DNA of 64,000 bases from [Bacillus] enclensis (GTDB lineage: Bacteria > Bacillota > Bacilli > Bacillales > Bacillaceae_B). This document shows positions 49,203 through 58,464 of this stretch, one piece after another; the stretch's first letter is position 1, and each line of letters begins with the position of its first letter. The notes beneath the pieces were generated by a model. That model did no database searches. It had not been told where the DNA came from and saw nothing but the letters and a program-made list of their open reading frames with translations. The translations under genes were made by a program, and so were the position numbers. The stretch spans positions 46,595 through 110,594 of the forward strand of contig NZ_KQ758485.1 of assembly GCF_001456935.1 (NCBI RefSeq), given 5' to 3'.

Positions 49203-51032
49203 ATGTCTTTGAAAACACAAAATGCTTATATTGCGTTCATTTGTCTATTGGGAACAGGATTGTTTGCCTATCACCTTCCCCCGAGCCTGGGATCGGAAGA
49301 CCTGTCAAAATGGGTAATCATCTACACATTGGTAGGTTCCATCCTGCTGTTAAACCACTTCAACATCATTATCCCCTTATCCGGCAATACATTGTCCATG
49401 GATTCCTCTATCTACTTAGCAGGTCTTTTTTTGTTTGGATTGAAAATCCCCCTGCTCACACTCGCACTCAGCGGGCTTGTTTTTCTTTTCATCCAATTCA
49501 AGCTTGCCTGGTGGAAGCATCTCTTTAACTTTGCCAATTATTCTGTCATGCTGATTTCCACCTACTACGTTTTCATTTTAACGGGAGGAACCGTGGGGGC
49601 AACTGATTTCTCGAATATCCTCCCTTATATGGCTTCATTGACCGTATACTTTTTCTTCAACGTCGTCATCATGTGGTTTTATTTTTACCTGGCCAGGAGG
49701 CCTTCGCTGAAGACGATCCTGAGGGAAGCGATGCAAAAACAGATACTCTCTGAAGTATTCGTAAGTTATGTAAGCACCCTTGTCCTTTCACTCGTGCTGA
49801 CCATCTTGCTCAGCCAGGAGCCGATCTTCGGCATCTTTCTATTCATCATCCTGGCCGTCATGCTTTCGTTTGCATTCAGGAATTTTTTCAACTTATACAA
49901 AGAAGAAGAAGCGAAGGCAAAAATGGATTTCCTTACGGGGTTGTATAATCATGGCTACTTCAAGCTGCGTTTGGATGAACTTTTATCCGAGAATAGAGGC
50001 AGATCATTTTGTGTGGCTCTATTGGATCTCGACGATTTCAAAAAATTCAATGATGCGAACGGTCACGTAAAAGGAGACGAACTGCTGAAATTTTTCGGTA
50101 AGTTCATGAATGAAAAGACCAGGGATTTCCCATATATCGCTGCCCGATATGGAGGAGAGGAATTCGGCATCATCCTGCCCGATACTTCAAAAAGGGAAGC
50201 GCTCTCCTTTTTGAATAAAGTACGGAAAGAATTGAATAATACCTATTTTCCGGGAACCGAAGTCTCCCCTCTCGGCTGCATCTCTTTCTCTGGGGGGATC
50301 GTCGAATTTGAAAAAGGAACATACAGCTCTGCTGAACTTCTGTCAAAAGCGGACAAGGCCCTATATTTTGCAAAAGCACAGGGGAAGAACAATATACAAG
50401 TTTATAAGGAAGATCATCATTATCAGCAGGAATTCCAGTACGCTGAAGAAATCGACGCGCTGGAACAACAGCTGCAGATTTTTCTATCCAAGGATATTTA
50501 CACGTATCAGCACAGTAAACGGGTTTACTCGTATGCTGTAGAAATGAGTGAGCGTCTGAATCTCAGCAGTGAAGAAAAGCGGACGCTGATTCTCGGGGCA
50601 TTAATCCATGATATCGGTAAGCTGGAAATACCGCGGGATGTCATCAATAAGAAGGGAAAACTTGATGAACACGAGTGGGAAATGATGAAGAAGCACGTGA
50701 TCTACGGAAAAGAAATCATTGCTTCGATCAAGAAGTATGATGAACTGCTGCCGCTGATTGAGCTTCACCACGAACGGTATGACGGCAAGGGGTACCCTTA
50801 CGGCTTGAAAGAAAACAACATTCCAAAACTGGCCCGGATCCTCTGTGTCATTGATTCGTTCGATGCCATGACAACAGAGAGGCCGTATCAGAAAACAAAA
50901 TCATTCTCAGAAGCCATCAAGGAACTCCGAGAATGCGCCGGTCAACAATTCGACGCCCAATACGTGGAACCCTTCATCCACATGATCGAGGAAAACTACC
51001 AGGATAAACTTGAAATTGAAAAAGTCGTGTAG
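49203..51032 (+). CDS. Membrane-bound GGDEF and HD-GYP domain c-di-GMP enzyme
   Basis: A 609-residue protein. I place the start at 49203 (MSLKTQNAYIAF), with GAGAGAGTGAT upstream; the earlier in-frame ATG at 49101 overlaps the small peptide gene. The N-terminal third is a polytopic membrane sensor. A GGDEF domain (about 240-400) has LTGLYNHGYF, DLDDFKKFNDANGH and RYGGEEFGII, so the A-site is intact. An HD-GYP domain (about 420-600) has LGALIHDIGKLEIP and the GYP motif HHERYDGKGYPYG, both complete. It may both make and degrade c-di-GMP, or one domain may be regulatory. Confidence 0.93.
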   Translation: MSLKTQNAYIAFICLLGTGLFAYHLPPSLGSEDLSKWVIIYTLVGSILLLNHFNIIIPLSGNTLSMDSSIYLAGLFLFGLKIPLLTLALSGLVFLFIQFKLAWWKHLFNFANYSVMLISTYYVFILTGGTVGATDFSNILPYMASLTVYFFFNVVIMWFYFYLARRPSLKTILREAMQKQILSEVFVSYVSTLVLSLVLTILLSQEPIFGIFLFIILAVMLSFAFRNFFNLYKEEEAKAKMDFLTGLYNHGYFKLRLDELLSENRGRSFCVALLDLDDFKKFNDANGHVKGDELLKFFGKFMNEKTRDFPYIAARYGGEEFGIILPDTSKREALSFLNKVRKELNNTYFPGTEVSPLGCISFSGGIVEFEKGTYSSAELLSKADKALYFAKAQGKNNIQVYKEDHHYQQEFQYAEEIDALEQQLQIFLSKDIYTYQHSKRVYSYAVEMSERLNLSSEEKRTLILGALIHDIGKLEIPRDVINKKGKLDEHEWEMMKKHVIYGKEIIASIKKYDELLPLIELHHERYDGKGYPYGLKENNIPKLARILCVIDSFDAMTTERPYQKTKSFSEAIKELRECAGQQFDAQYVEPFIHMIEENYQDKLEIEKVV

Positions 51033-51063
51033 GGGGCGGAACAGCGGTTTCGTCCCAAGGCGG

Positions 51064-51128
51064 CGGGACAGGGGGACAGGTTCATTGTCCCAGCAGACAC
51101 TGGGACAACGAACCTGTCCCTTAGTCCC
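51064..51128. repeat. REP-like element
   Basis: GGGACAGGGGGACAGGTTC then ATTGTCCCAGC, a short spacer, CTGGGACAACGAACC and TGTCCC. It is an imperfect hairpin between the convergent GGDEF and ROK genes and may serve as their terminator. Confidence 0.8.
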
Positions 51129-51993
51129 TCTGCATAAAGTGATAGACCGCCCCTATCATTCCGGAATGGTTCTGGTATCTTGCAAGTACAAGTTCGGTTC
51201 GGTTATAGAAATCTTCATTTGTATATTTTTTCACCTCTTCTTTGATCTCTTTGAGGAACACTTCACCCCTCAACGCAATCCCTCCCCCGATCACTACTTT
51301 TTCAGGGTCGAATATGTAGATAAGATTGGATATCCCGACAGCTAGATGTTTATAGAACTTAGCGACGGCTTTTTTGATTTCGGGATTTCCCTGGTCATAT
51401 GCGTCAAAAACTTCCTTCCCAGTCCACTCCCGTTCACTCTTGTATTCCTTGGCCATCCTTATGAGGCCCGGAAAGGAAGCTACTTTCTCAAACTGCTCCC
51501 CTTCAATTCTCATATACCCCCATTCTCCCGCACTGAAAGAGTGGCCGGAGTGAAGTTCACCATTTATGATGATCCCCCCGCCTACTCCTGTCCCGACTGT
51601 CAGCATGATGAAGCTTGAGGCCCCGTGGTTGCCGAGCCAGTGCTCGCACAGAGCCGCGCAGTCCGCATCATTTCTCGCTTCGACGCGAAGATTCAATGCT
51701 TCGGAGATCAGCTTCTTCAAATCGATTCCTTTATACCCGGGGATATTGTTGCTTGCCCCAAGGATGATCCCTTTATCCGCATCGACCCTGCCGGCAGTAC
51801 TGATGGCCACTCCTTCAACGCTGTACTCCTTAATTAAACTCCGGCTGAGCCGAATCAGCTTCTGAACAATGGCGGGACCGCCAAGATGAGCTTCGGTATC
51901 AACAAGGAAACTGACACCCACACTCCCATCCTCATTCACGATCCCATACTTAATATGAGTCCCACCAATATCAAACGCAATATACTGCTTCAT
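51121..51993 (-). CDS. ROK-family protein (sugar kinase-like) lacking the zinc motif
   Basis: A 290-residue protein; start MKQYIAFDIGGTHIKYGI at 51993 with AAAGGAGG, the longer frame being unsupported. Phosphate-binding DIGGTHIKYG, VEARNDADCAALCEHWLGN (catalytic Asp) and LTVGTGVGGGIIING are all present, as in ROK kinases. The region after GHSFSAGEWGYMRIEG lacks the usual CxCGxxGC zinc motif, keeping only the preceding Glu. It may be a glucose-, mannose- or N-acetylmannosamine-type kinase, or a non-zinc subgroup. Sugar specificity is not readable. Confidence 0.85.
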   Translation of the reverse strand: MKQYIAFDIGGTHIKYGIVNEDGSVGVSFLVDTEAHLGGPAIVQKLIRLSRSLIKEYSVEGVAISTAGRVDADKGIILGASNNIPGYKGIDLKKLISEALNLRVEARNDADCAALCEHWLGNHGASSFIMLTVGTGVGGGIIINGELHSGHSFSAGEWGYMRIEGEQFEKVASFPGLIRMAKEYKSEREWTGKEVFDAYDQGNPEIKKAVAKFYKHLAVGISNLIYIFDPEKVVIGGGIALRGEVFLKEIKEEVKKYTNEDFYNRTELVLARYQNHSGMIGAVYHFMQRD

Positions 51994-52137
51994 AGAAAAC
52001 CTCCTTTTCGTACAAGATTGCTTCTCCCGCACTGTATAGCTTTCAAATTTAAACGGGGAAGGATCCGTCCTCTATTGATATAATAAAACCACACTTCGAA
52101 ATGGTTGTATATGGGAGCTGAATTAAAGACCTAAATA

Positions 52138-52164
52138 CGACAAGGAACCTGTCCCCCTGTCTCG
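52138..52164. repeat. REP-like half element
   Basis: ACAAGGAACCTGTCCCCCTG followed by TCTCGC: one arm of the family, next to the end of the tadC gene. Confidence 0.6.
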
Positions 52165-52166
52165 CT

Positions 52167-53090
52167 TTACATCAATCCTTCGGTAAGGATTTTGACGATG
52201 AGCGGGCCGAGTGAGACGATGAAGATGGCCGGAAAGATGAAGAAGACCATGGGGAAGAGCATTTTGACCGGGGCTTTCATGGCTTGTTCCCTTGCTGATT
52301 CCCTTCTTTGTTCCCGAAGCCTGATGGTGAGATTGCGGAGAACTTTTGACATCCCCACCCCCAGGTGGTCTGCCTGGATCATGGTGGTCAGTGCCCTCTG
52401 CAGTCCATCGGAGGGAATGCGCATCCGGAGTTCAAAGAAGGCATCCCTCCTCGATTTTCCTCTTTTCATTTCAATGAGCGCGATCATGAATTCCTCTGAA
52501 AGTGGGCTGGCCTTCTTATGGCAGACTGTCAGTAGCGCTGCATCCAGCCCTAAACCGGCTTCGATCAGCAGATTGACAGTATCGAAGAAATCCGGCATTT
52601 CGCGATTGATTTCGGCGATTCTCCGCGTCCTTTTTTTGCTGAGGAAAAATGTACAATACTGAAAAGCAAGGAATGAAACAGCGCCTGATAGCAGCAGTGT
52701 GACAGCAGGCCGGCCGGCCGCCGCTGCTATCAAAAAGAAAACGAGCGCACCGCTTCCACCGCTGATCAACAGCTGAAGGAGCCGGAATTCCACCGCTGTC
52801 ATTTTACCTGAATAGCCTGCATCGCGAAGAAGATGCTCAAGTTTCTTTTGCTTGCCCTTCGAAGTCCTTTTCCCCACCGTCTTCACCCCTCTCGCCCAAA
52901 GGCCGACGAAAGGTTTTCCGGACTTCTTTTGACTCAACGGATCTATATCGGAAGCACCTTTCTCCTTAATGGGAAAAGTCCTCGAGATCCTCCCCTCAAG
53001 CAGCAGACTTTTACGATTGAAATAGAATAGCAGTGCTGCTGACAGACAGGTAAATGAACAAATTGCTAGAATCAGAAATAATAGATTCAA
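52167..53090 (-). CDS. tadC: Tad pilus assembly membrane protein, TadC-like (GspF family)
   Basis: A 307-residue protein with membrane helices at the N-terminus, about residues 115-150 and the C-terminus. The GspF/T2SSF landmarks are REMPDFFDTVNLLIEAGLGLDAAL and the repeat-like FFELRMRIPSDGLQRALTTM with LGVGMSKVLRNLTIRLREQRR. It is the last gene of the tad operon, after tadB. With TadB it forms the inner-membrane platform for pilus assembly. Confidence 0.9.
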   Translation of the reverse strand: MNLLFLILAICSFTCLSAALLFYFNRKSLLLEGRISRTFPIKEKGASDIDPLSQKKSGKPFVGLWARGVKTVGKRTSKGKQKKLEHLLRDAGYSGKMTAVEFRLLQLLISGGSGALVFFLIAAAAGRPAVTLLLSGAVSFLAFQYCTFFLSKKRTRRIAEINREMPDFFDTVNLLIEAGLGLDAALLTVCHKKASPLSEEFMIALIEMKRGKSRRDAFFELRMRIPSDGLQRALTTMIQADHLGVGMSKVLRNLTIRLREQRRESAREQAMKAPVKMLFPMVFFIFPAIFIVSLGPLIVKILTEGLM

Positions 53091-53093
53091 TTC

Positions 53094-54056
53094 TTACACC
53101 TCGATTCGAAGGATCTTTTGAATGGTGAACCACCCGATCACGATGAATACAGCGGCCGTCACCAGCATGAAGATACCCAAAGGCTGGGAAATCAGCGGAT
53201 TGAAGTAATCCGGATCAATTACATAGAGGTACAGCCCTAGCCCTATTGGTAAACAAGTAATGATGATGGACGACATCTTCCCCTGGGAGGTCAATGTATT
53301 CAATTCCCCGAGGATGCTCACCCTGCTCCGGATGGTGTCTTCCATCGTTTCAAGCATTTCAGTCAGATCGCCCCCGCATTTTCTCTGGGCAATGATCGCA
53401 TCGAGGACCACCTCGAGTTCTTTGCTAGGCAGTCTTTCAAGCATATCTTTAAATACCGTTTCCAATGGTACTCCCATGCCTGATTCACGAACCGCTTTTT
53501 CAAACTCTGGTCCGATCGGTGCAGGCATTTCTTTTCCAACCAATTGCATGACCTGCATAAAACTGAAACCGGCCCTCATTGAATTGGCCATCATCCCGAG
53601 CGTATCGATCAGCTGAGAGGGTAATGACTGCAATCTCTTTTTTCGTTTATTCTGCATAAAGGCTTTAGGAAGCAAGTAGCCGACCGGCAGGCTTATAACT
53701 GTTAGGGTCCAAGGGAACTGCAGCAGCATCAAGCCGATTCCGGCCGCTCCCCCGACGATCAAGCGGATCGCCATGAATTCGGGGGGAGTAAGGGAACTCC
53801 CTGCCTGTACGAGCAGCATTTTTGTCTTATCTCCGAATTTTATGCCTTCCAGCGCTCGGGCCAATGCTGCAACCAATCGACCGCCTGCAGATTTTTCACC
53901 GTTCTCTTCCCTTTTTTCTTCAATAAGGGGGGAAGTGGTAAGATACTTCTCTACCCTTTGGCGATGACGCTTTTTTTTCATGACTGCCGAACCGATCAGG
54001 TAAAAGACGGTCGTGGTCAAGAGTAACGTCGCAGCGACCAGCGTGATCTGTTCCAT
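53094..54056 (-). CDS. tadB: Tad pilus assembly membrane protein, TadB-like (GspF family)
   Basis: A 320-residue protein when started at the ATG at 54056 (MEQITLVAATLLL), which overlaps the tadA stop and has a GGGAGAG-type site; upstream frame extensions lack membrane features. Two N-terminal helices, then LQSLPSQLIDTLGMMANSMRAGFSFMQVMQL and PSKELEVVLDAIIAQRKCGGDLTEMLETM are typical GspF domains. C-terminal hydrophobic segments follow. It partners TadC in the pilus platform. Confidence 0.9.
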   Translation of the reverse strand: MEQITLVAATLLLTTTVFYLIGSAVMKKKRHRQRVEKYLTTSPLIEEKREENGEKSAGGRLVAALARALEGIKFGDKTKMLLVQAGSSLTPPEFMAIRLIVGGAAGIGLMLLQFPWTLTVISLPVGYLLPKAFMQNKRKKRLQSLPSQLIDTLGMMANSMRAGFSFMQVMQLVGKEMPAPIGPEFEKAVRESGMGVPLETVFKDMLERLPSKELEVVLDAIIAQRKCGGDLTEMLETMEDTIRSRVSILGELNTLTSQGKMSSIIITCLPIGLGLYLYVIDPDYFNPLISQPLGIFMLVTAAVFIVIGWFTIQKILRIEV

Positions 54057-54057
54057 C

Positions 54058-55383
54058 CTACCACTCTCCCCTGAACCAGGAAGGCGATACGGACAGTCCT
54101 TCTTCCTCCAGCTGGCTGATGAACTTCGGCCTGATTCCGGCGGAGAAGAATCTTCCCTGGCCGCCTCCGGTCTCTTTATACAAAAATAAATCCTGCAGGA
54201 CGATGGTATCGCCTTCCATTCCCAGCACTTCTGTAATATGGGTGATCTTCCTTGATCCATCCTTCAATCTCACCTGCTGAACGATGAGATCCAGCGCATT
54301 CGCAATTTGTTCCCTGATCGCACGGACAGGCAGGTCATACCCTGCCATCATGACCATCGTTTCAAGCCGGGAAAGCATATCGCGCGGGGAATTCGCGTGG
54401 CCGGTGCTCAAGCTGCCATCATGTCCTGTATTCATGGCCTGAAGCATGTCGAGTGCTTCCGCACCCCTGACCTCTCCGACGACGATGCGGTCGGGACGCA
54501 TCCGGAGCGCGTTCCGGACCAGATCCCGGATCGTGATTTCCCCTTTTCCTTCAATATTCTTCGGCCTCGCTTCAAGAGATACGGTATGATCCTGGGAAAG
54601 CTTCAGCTCGGCTGCATCCTCTATTGTCACGATTCGTTCATCTTGAGGGATAAAAGAAGACAGGACATTCAGAGAAGATGTCTTCCCTGACCCTGTACCC
54701 CCGCTGATAAAAATATTCATCCTCCCCATGACGCAAACCTTCAGGAATTCAGCCATTTCGCTGTTCAAGCTGCCAAACTCGATTAAATCATCCACGGTAA
54801 ACGGGCTCTCCGCGAACTTCCTGATCGTGACAGTCGGGCCAATCAAGGAAAGAGGTGGGATAATCGCATTGACACGGGATCCGTTAGGCAGGCGTGCATC
54901 CACCATCGGAGAGCTTTCATCCACCCTCCTTCCTATCGGAGAAACGATTTTTTCAATGACTCTCTGTACATGGGCGTCATCTCTGAACGTGACTGAACTC
55001 CGGATAAGCTTGCCGTCCTGCTCATAATACACCTGCTTCGGACCGTTCACCATGATCTCCGAAATGGAATGATCCCCGAGAAGAGGGGTGATGGGACCAT
55101 ATCCAAGAAGTTCATCCTCCACGGATTCAATCAGCATCCGCTTTTCTTCAAAGGTCATGCGGCCGCCTTCTTCTTTGATAAACTCTTCACTTAACTCTTT
55201 AATGATTATCTTTTCCTGCTCTTCATTATGTCCGGTTTGTTTTTTCAATTCTTCTATAATGAAGTGGTGGAGTCTCGAACCGGTCTCCCAAAACTCACTT
55301 GCTCCCTGTGCCCTAACTCTCCCTTTTTCAACCCGCTTCGCACTCGGGGATTCCTCTGTCACAACCTTATTGAATACAACCAT
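54058..55383 (-). CDS. tadA: Tad pilus secretion ATPase, TadA/CpaF-like
   Basis: A 441-residue cytoplasmic GspE-family ATPase. Walker A ISGGTGSGKTSSLNVL is near residue 225, the Asp box is VTIEDAAELKLSQDH, the Walker B region is RIVVGEVRGAEALDMLQAMNTGHDG with the conserved His, and the N-terminal part has GPITPLLGDHSISEIMVNG. Length and order match CpaF/TadA. It would power pilin extrusion and follows immediately after the TadZ-like gene. Confidence 0.93.
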   Translation of the reverse strand: MVVFNKVVTEESPSAKRVEKGRVRAQGASEFWETGSRLHHFIIEELKKQTGHNEEQEKIIIKELSEEFIKEEGGRMTFEEKRMLIESVEDELLGYGPITPLLGDHSISEIMVNGPKQVYYEQDGKLIRSSVTFRDDAHVQRVIEKIVSPIGRRVDESSPMVDARLPNGSRVNAIIPPLSLIGPTVTIRKFAESPFTVDDLIEFGSLNSEMAEFLKVCVMGRMNIFISGGTGSGKTSSLNVLSSFIPQDERIVTIEDAAELKLSQDHTVSLEARPKNIEGKGEITIRDLVRNALRMRPDRIVVGEVRGAEALDMLQAMNTGHDGSLSTGHANSPRDMLSRLETMVMMAGYDLPVRAIREQIANALDLIVQQVRLKDGSRKITHITEVLGMEGDTIVLQDLFLYKETGGGQGRFFSAGIRPKFISQLEEEGLSVSPSWFRGEW

Positions 55384-56583
55384 CTATACCCTCCCCTTCA
55401 TCGGTACCAGGCTTCTAACTCTTTTAGACTTTTTGGAAGGCTCCTGCAGCTTTGCTTTTACTGATTCCACCGGCTTTTCTGCCAATGTGCGCGCAAGATT
55501 TAAAAAGCCTTTTCCTATCGGGGTCCTTGGCTGGGAAATCACCACGGGCGCCCCCAAGTCGATTGATTGTGATACCAATTGCCCCTGTTCAGGCAGGGAA
55601 GCAAAAATCGGAATATCCAGGACCCTTTCCATTTTGTGCTGATCGATCTGTTTCTTGGCTGTCCGGGTTCGTATCACCTTTATTTTTTCATGCAGCTGAA
55701 AAGCCTCCAAGGCTTCAATGAATAGCCTGCTCCTTTTAAGCACAGAGATTTCACCTGTTACAAGAAGTAGGCATTCGTCTGAACGCTCCAGACATTTCAA
55801 ATGGATTTCCGACAGATATGAAGGGGTATCGATGAGGAGGATATCGAACCTCATCTTCATTTCTTCAATCACTTTTTCAATATGAATGTCTGTTATCATT
55901 TCAAAAAATTCCGGCCTTGAAGGCGCCGGCATTACCGCCACACCGCTTTCATGGACAGCCAGATAGTTATCAATGGAATAACTGTGGCGCTCATATTCCT
56001 CTTTCACCCACTCATAAATCGTCCCGCCCGGTTTCTGATCAAGCTGCATGAGGACATCTCCAAACTGCAGATTCGCATCCAGCACGCCGACTTTTTTCCC
56101 CATCCTGGCAAAACCCGCAGCCAGATTGACCACCGCTGCCGTCCTCCCGATTCCGCCTTTCGGACTGCAGACGGAGATGACCCTGCAGTTTTTTGCCAGA
56201 TGATAACTGACCCCTTCTTCCCTCAGCTTTAAATATTTCACCGCCCTTACTACAGCGTCTTTTTTCTCTTCCAGATCCGAGGAGAATCGCAGGATATCAG
56301 ATGCTCCGACATTCATGGCTCTTCGTGTATTTTCCATGTTATCCGGCACGATCAGGATGATATAAAGATAAGGAAAAAGGATGGACATCTCCTGACAGAG
56401 ATCATATCCGTTTTGCAGCGTATTCGCCTTGATGAATAAAATGGAGTGATCCGTGTCTTTGATCCGGTGAATCAAATCGTCCAAATGCGGGAATTGAAGA
56501 AGTTCATAGGATCGCTTCTGCAAAATCAGCTCGAGATCCCCGGGCGCGGCATTCGTATCACAATAATAAAACCAATTAATCAT
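55384..56583 (-). CDS. Tad pilus localisation ATPase, CpaE/TadZ-like
   Basis: A 399-residue protein: a receiver-like N-terminal domain (about 1-120) followed by a MinD/ParA-type ATPase domain. The deviant Walker A is SPKGGIGRTAAVVNLAAGFA, in which the usual KGGxGKT Lys is Arg while the first Lys is kept. The switch region VLDANLQFGDV and LLIDTPSYLSEI are present. TadZ/CpaE proteins position the pilus machine. It is coupled by four bases with the CpaB-like gene upstream. Whether ATP hydrolysis is retained is uncertain. Confidence 0.88.
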   Translation of the reverse strand: MINWFYYCDTNAAPGDLELILQKRSYELLQFPHLDDLIHRIKDTDHSILFIKANTLQNGYDLCQEMSILFPYLYIILIVPDNMENTRRAMNVGASDILRFSSDLEEKKDAVVRAVKYLKLREEGVSYHLAKNCRVISVCSPKGGIGRTAAVVNLAAGFARMGKKVGVLDANLQFGDVLMQLDQKPGGTIYEWVKEEYERHSYSIDNYLAVHESGVAVMPAPSRPEFFEMITDIHIEKVIEEMKMRFDILLIDTPSYLSEIHLKCLERSDECLLLVTGEISVLKRSRLFIEALEAFQLHEKIKVIRTRTAKKQIDQHKMERVLDIPIFASLPEQGQLVSQSIDLGAPVVISQPRTPIGKGFLNLARTLAEKPVESVKAKLQEPSKKSKRVRSLVPMKGRV

Positions 56584-57170
56584 TGTTCCTCACTCTCGCC
56601 TTCCTTAATGATTTCCCTTGTAAACGAAATGGCTTTATCTTCGACCGTCCCGTCGCCCTCTCCGCGCATCATGAAATAAAAACCGTCTTTATCCCTGGAA
56701 GCCAGGCTCAGTTCAACGCCTTGTTCCGGTGTCACTTCAACTGTGATGGTCTCATAGCGGAGAGCTTCATCTTCGCCGTCAGCCGATTTCCCTGAACCGA
56801 GCACCTTGACGTTTTGGAGGACGAGCTTTGCTGTCCGGAATTCTTTCTTTGTCTTTTCATCCTTTGTAGATTCATAAGCAATGATATCTATGTAGGAATT
56901 GGGCTCTACATATCCTGAGACCCCCTGCTCCAAAGCGGTGACTTTTAACGACATCGCCCGTTTCCCTTCTCCCACCTCAAGCATTTTATTGTTCATTTGG
57001 CGGTTTTCCAATTCGGGCTCTTTCTCTGCCTGCTTTTCATCTTCATTGTCCGCTGCTGCAGTCGTAACCGCAGGAACCGGCGCTGAAGGCGGGAACACGA
57101 CGACATAGGCAGCCAGCGCTGCAATGATTCCAAATAGTAAAGATAAGATCCATAACCGTTTCGTTTTCAT
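56580..57170 (-). CDS. Flp pilus assembly protein CpaB/RcpC-like (SAF domain)
   Basis: A 196-residue protein starting MKTKRLWILSLLFG at 57170, where CAGGAGG precedes the ATG; the longer frame is not needed. One N-terminal membrane helix is followed by an SAF-like domain: MLEVGEGKRAMSLKVTALEQ, GVSGYVEPNSYIDIIAYES and LVLQNVKVLGSG, as in CpaB/RcpC. The Glu/Lys-rich linker is near 35-60. In other Tad systems it modulates pilin export through the envelope; here it would act in the wall or membrane. Confidence 0.88.
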   Translation of the reverse strand: MKTKRLWILSLLFGIIAALAAYVVVFPPSAPVPAVTTAAADNEDEKQAEKEPELENRQMNNKMLEVGEGKRAMSLKVTALEQGVSGYVEPNSYIDIIAYESTKDEKTKKEFRTAKLVLQNVKVLGSGKSADGEDEALRYETITVEVTPEQGVELSLASRDKDGFYFMMRGEGDGTVEDKAISFTREIIKEGESEEQ

Positions 57171-57188
57171 AGCATCCTCCTGCAGCAT

Positions 57189-58097
57189 TTATTCAACCAA
57201 TCTCACACTATAAAGTCCGTAATCGGGTGCTCCTTCATCTCCTTCCCCTGCGCCGATGGTCCTGATGAATTTCCCTATGACCCGTTTCGGTTCCTGAACA
57301 TCCTCCAGCCAATAGGCAGCCAGACCGACAGCATTCAAGGTATCCCTTCCATTCGCACCGTCCCACGTATCGATCACAACAACATAGATCACCCTGGAAC
57401 ATTTCCCGTCTGCCGTATCGGGGCTTTGGCAATGGGGCTTCCCTGCATCTTGATCGATCAACGTTTGAAATGCGCTTTTTACCGGTCCCCATTTCTGCCC
57501 CGGCTCAGTGACCACAGTTTCAAGGCCGCCAACGGAAACTTCCACGCCGTTGATGATATTGTCTGCAAGATTCGCCGCCCCTCTTCCATCAAAAGCCAAA
57601 TAACCGCAGTTCCCGTGATGACTGCCTGTCTTGTCACATTTCAGTTCGGTATTGTGAGGGAGCGAGTCCTTCTCGACTGCGATCGGGGTGATATGGAGTC
57701 CTTTTTTGAGCGGCGCGGAAACAGCTTTTGCCGAGGCCTCCACCACTGTACTGTCAAATCCGAAGAACTTGGCAAATGTCAGCGGGACACTCACCTGCTG
57801 AGTGGCTTTGATAGACCGGCTGGTCGTCGCAATCGATCCCCCTTCCAATGTCTGTCCGTTTTTCAAGGCAAGATCCTTTGCCACTGTCACCGCTTCTGCC
57901 TCCCCTTTGCTGGCAACCACCTGAACGCCTCCCAATACGGAAGCATCCAGCGCTTTCTGCAGGGAACTTTTTGCCGAATAAATCTTGCCGCCATCCAGGG
58001 CCAGACCGGTGAAACCCAGTAATACCACCAGGAAGAGCGCCGTCGTGACAGCGATATTTCCTGTTTCATTTTTTAGTAAAAATATCATTCTCTTCAT
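57189..58097 (-). CDS. TadE/TadG-like protein with extracytoplasmic domain
   Basis: A 302-residue protein when started at the ATG at 58097 (MKRMIFLLKNETG) with GAGGATTGA upstream; a TTG three codons earlier is the alternative. The N-terminal segment GNIAVTTALFLVVLLGFTGLALDGGKIYSAKSSLQKALDA is the Tad-type pseudopilin helix (TadG-like, DUF2134 type). The rest is a predicted extracytoplasmic domain with CDKTGSHHGNCGYLAFDG, containing two Cys. It overlaps the TadE-like gene region tightly. Confidence 0.85.
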   Translation of the reverse strand: MKRMIFLLKNETGNIAVTTALFLVVLLGFTGLALDGGKIYSAKSSLQKALDASVLGGVQVVASKGEAEAVTVAKDLALKNGQTLEGGSIATTSRSIKATQQVSVPLTFAKFFGFDSTVVEASAKAVSAPLKKGLHITPIAVEKDSLPHNTELKCDKTGSHHGNCGYLAFDGRGAANLADNIINGVEVSVGGLETVVTEPGQKWGPVKSAFQTLIDQDAGKPHCQSPDTADGKCSRVIYVVVIDTWDGANGRDTLNAVGLAAYWLEDVQEPKRVIGKFIRTIGAGEGDEGAPDYGLYSVRLVE

Positions 58098-58098
58098 A

Positions 58099-58464
58099 TC
58101 ATTCAATCCTCATCACGGTCGTATCATCCACTTGAAGGGGACCGACCAGGGACCCTATGACCGGCGTCACAAACGTGATGGGATATACGATTCTCACGAC
58201 AGCTTCACCGCCGGCTTCAGACACCTGTACCTGACCGGATGACAAGCCGATGCCTGTTCCGTTCCTCAAGGCTGCATCCACCGCATTTTTCCCCACGCTT
58301 GCAGCACGGGCAGCCTCCCTGCCAGCATGATCCACGGTGAGGTACGCATGAAAATACCTTCCAAAGTCAATGATCCCGAAAATAAGGAGCAGTAAAAGCG
58401 GCAGTACCATTGCATATTCAACGAGAGACTGGCCTTTTTCGTTTTTCACATGGCAACACTCCAT
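58099..58464 (-). CDS. TadE-like minor pilin
   Basis: A 121-residue protein (or 116 from the GTG at 58449, which has GGAGTG upstream). The motif KGQSLVEYAMVLPLLLLLIFGIIDFGRYF is the classic TadE pseudopilin signature, with E in the helix start. The remainder is a short extracytoplasmic domain. It overlaps the end of the prepilin peptidase gene and probably initiates or caps the Flp pilus. Confidence 0.88.
   Translation of the reverse strand: MECCHVKNEKGQSLVEYAMVLPLLLLLIFGIIDFGRYFHAYLTVDHAGREAARAASVGKNAVDAALRNGTGIGLSSGQVQVSEAGGEAVVRIVYPITFVTPVIGSLVGPLQVDDTTVMRIE

Noticed and set aside
58106..58106. TTG start for the TadG-like gene
   Set aside because: An ATG three codons later has a better-spaced GAGG site.
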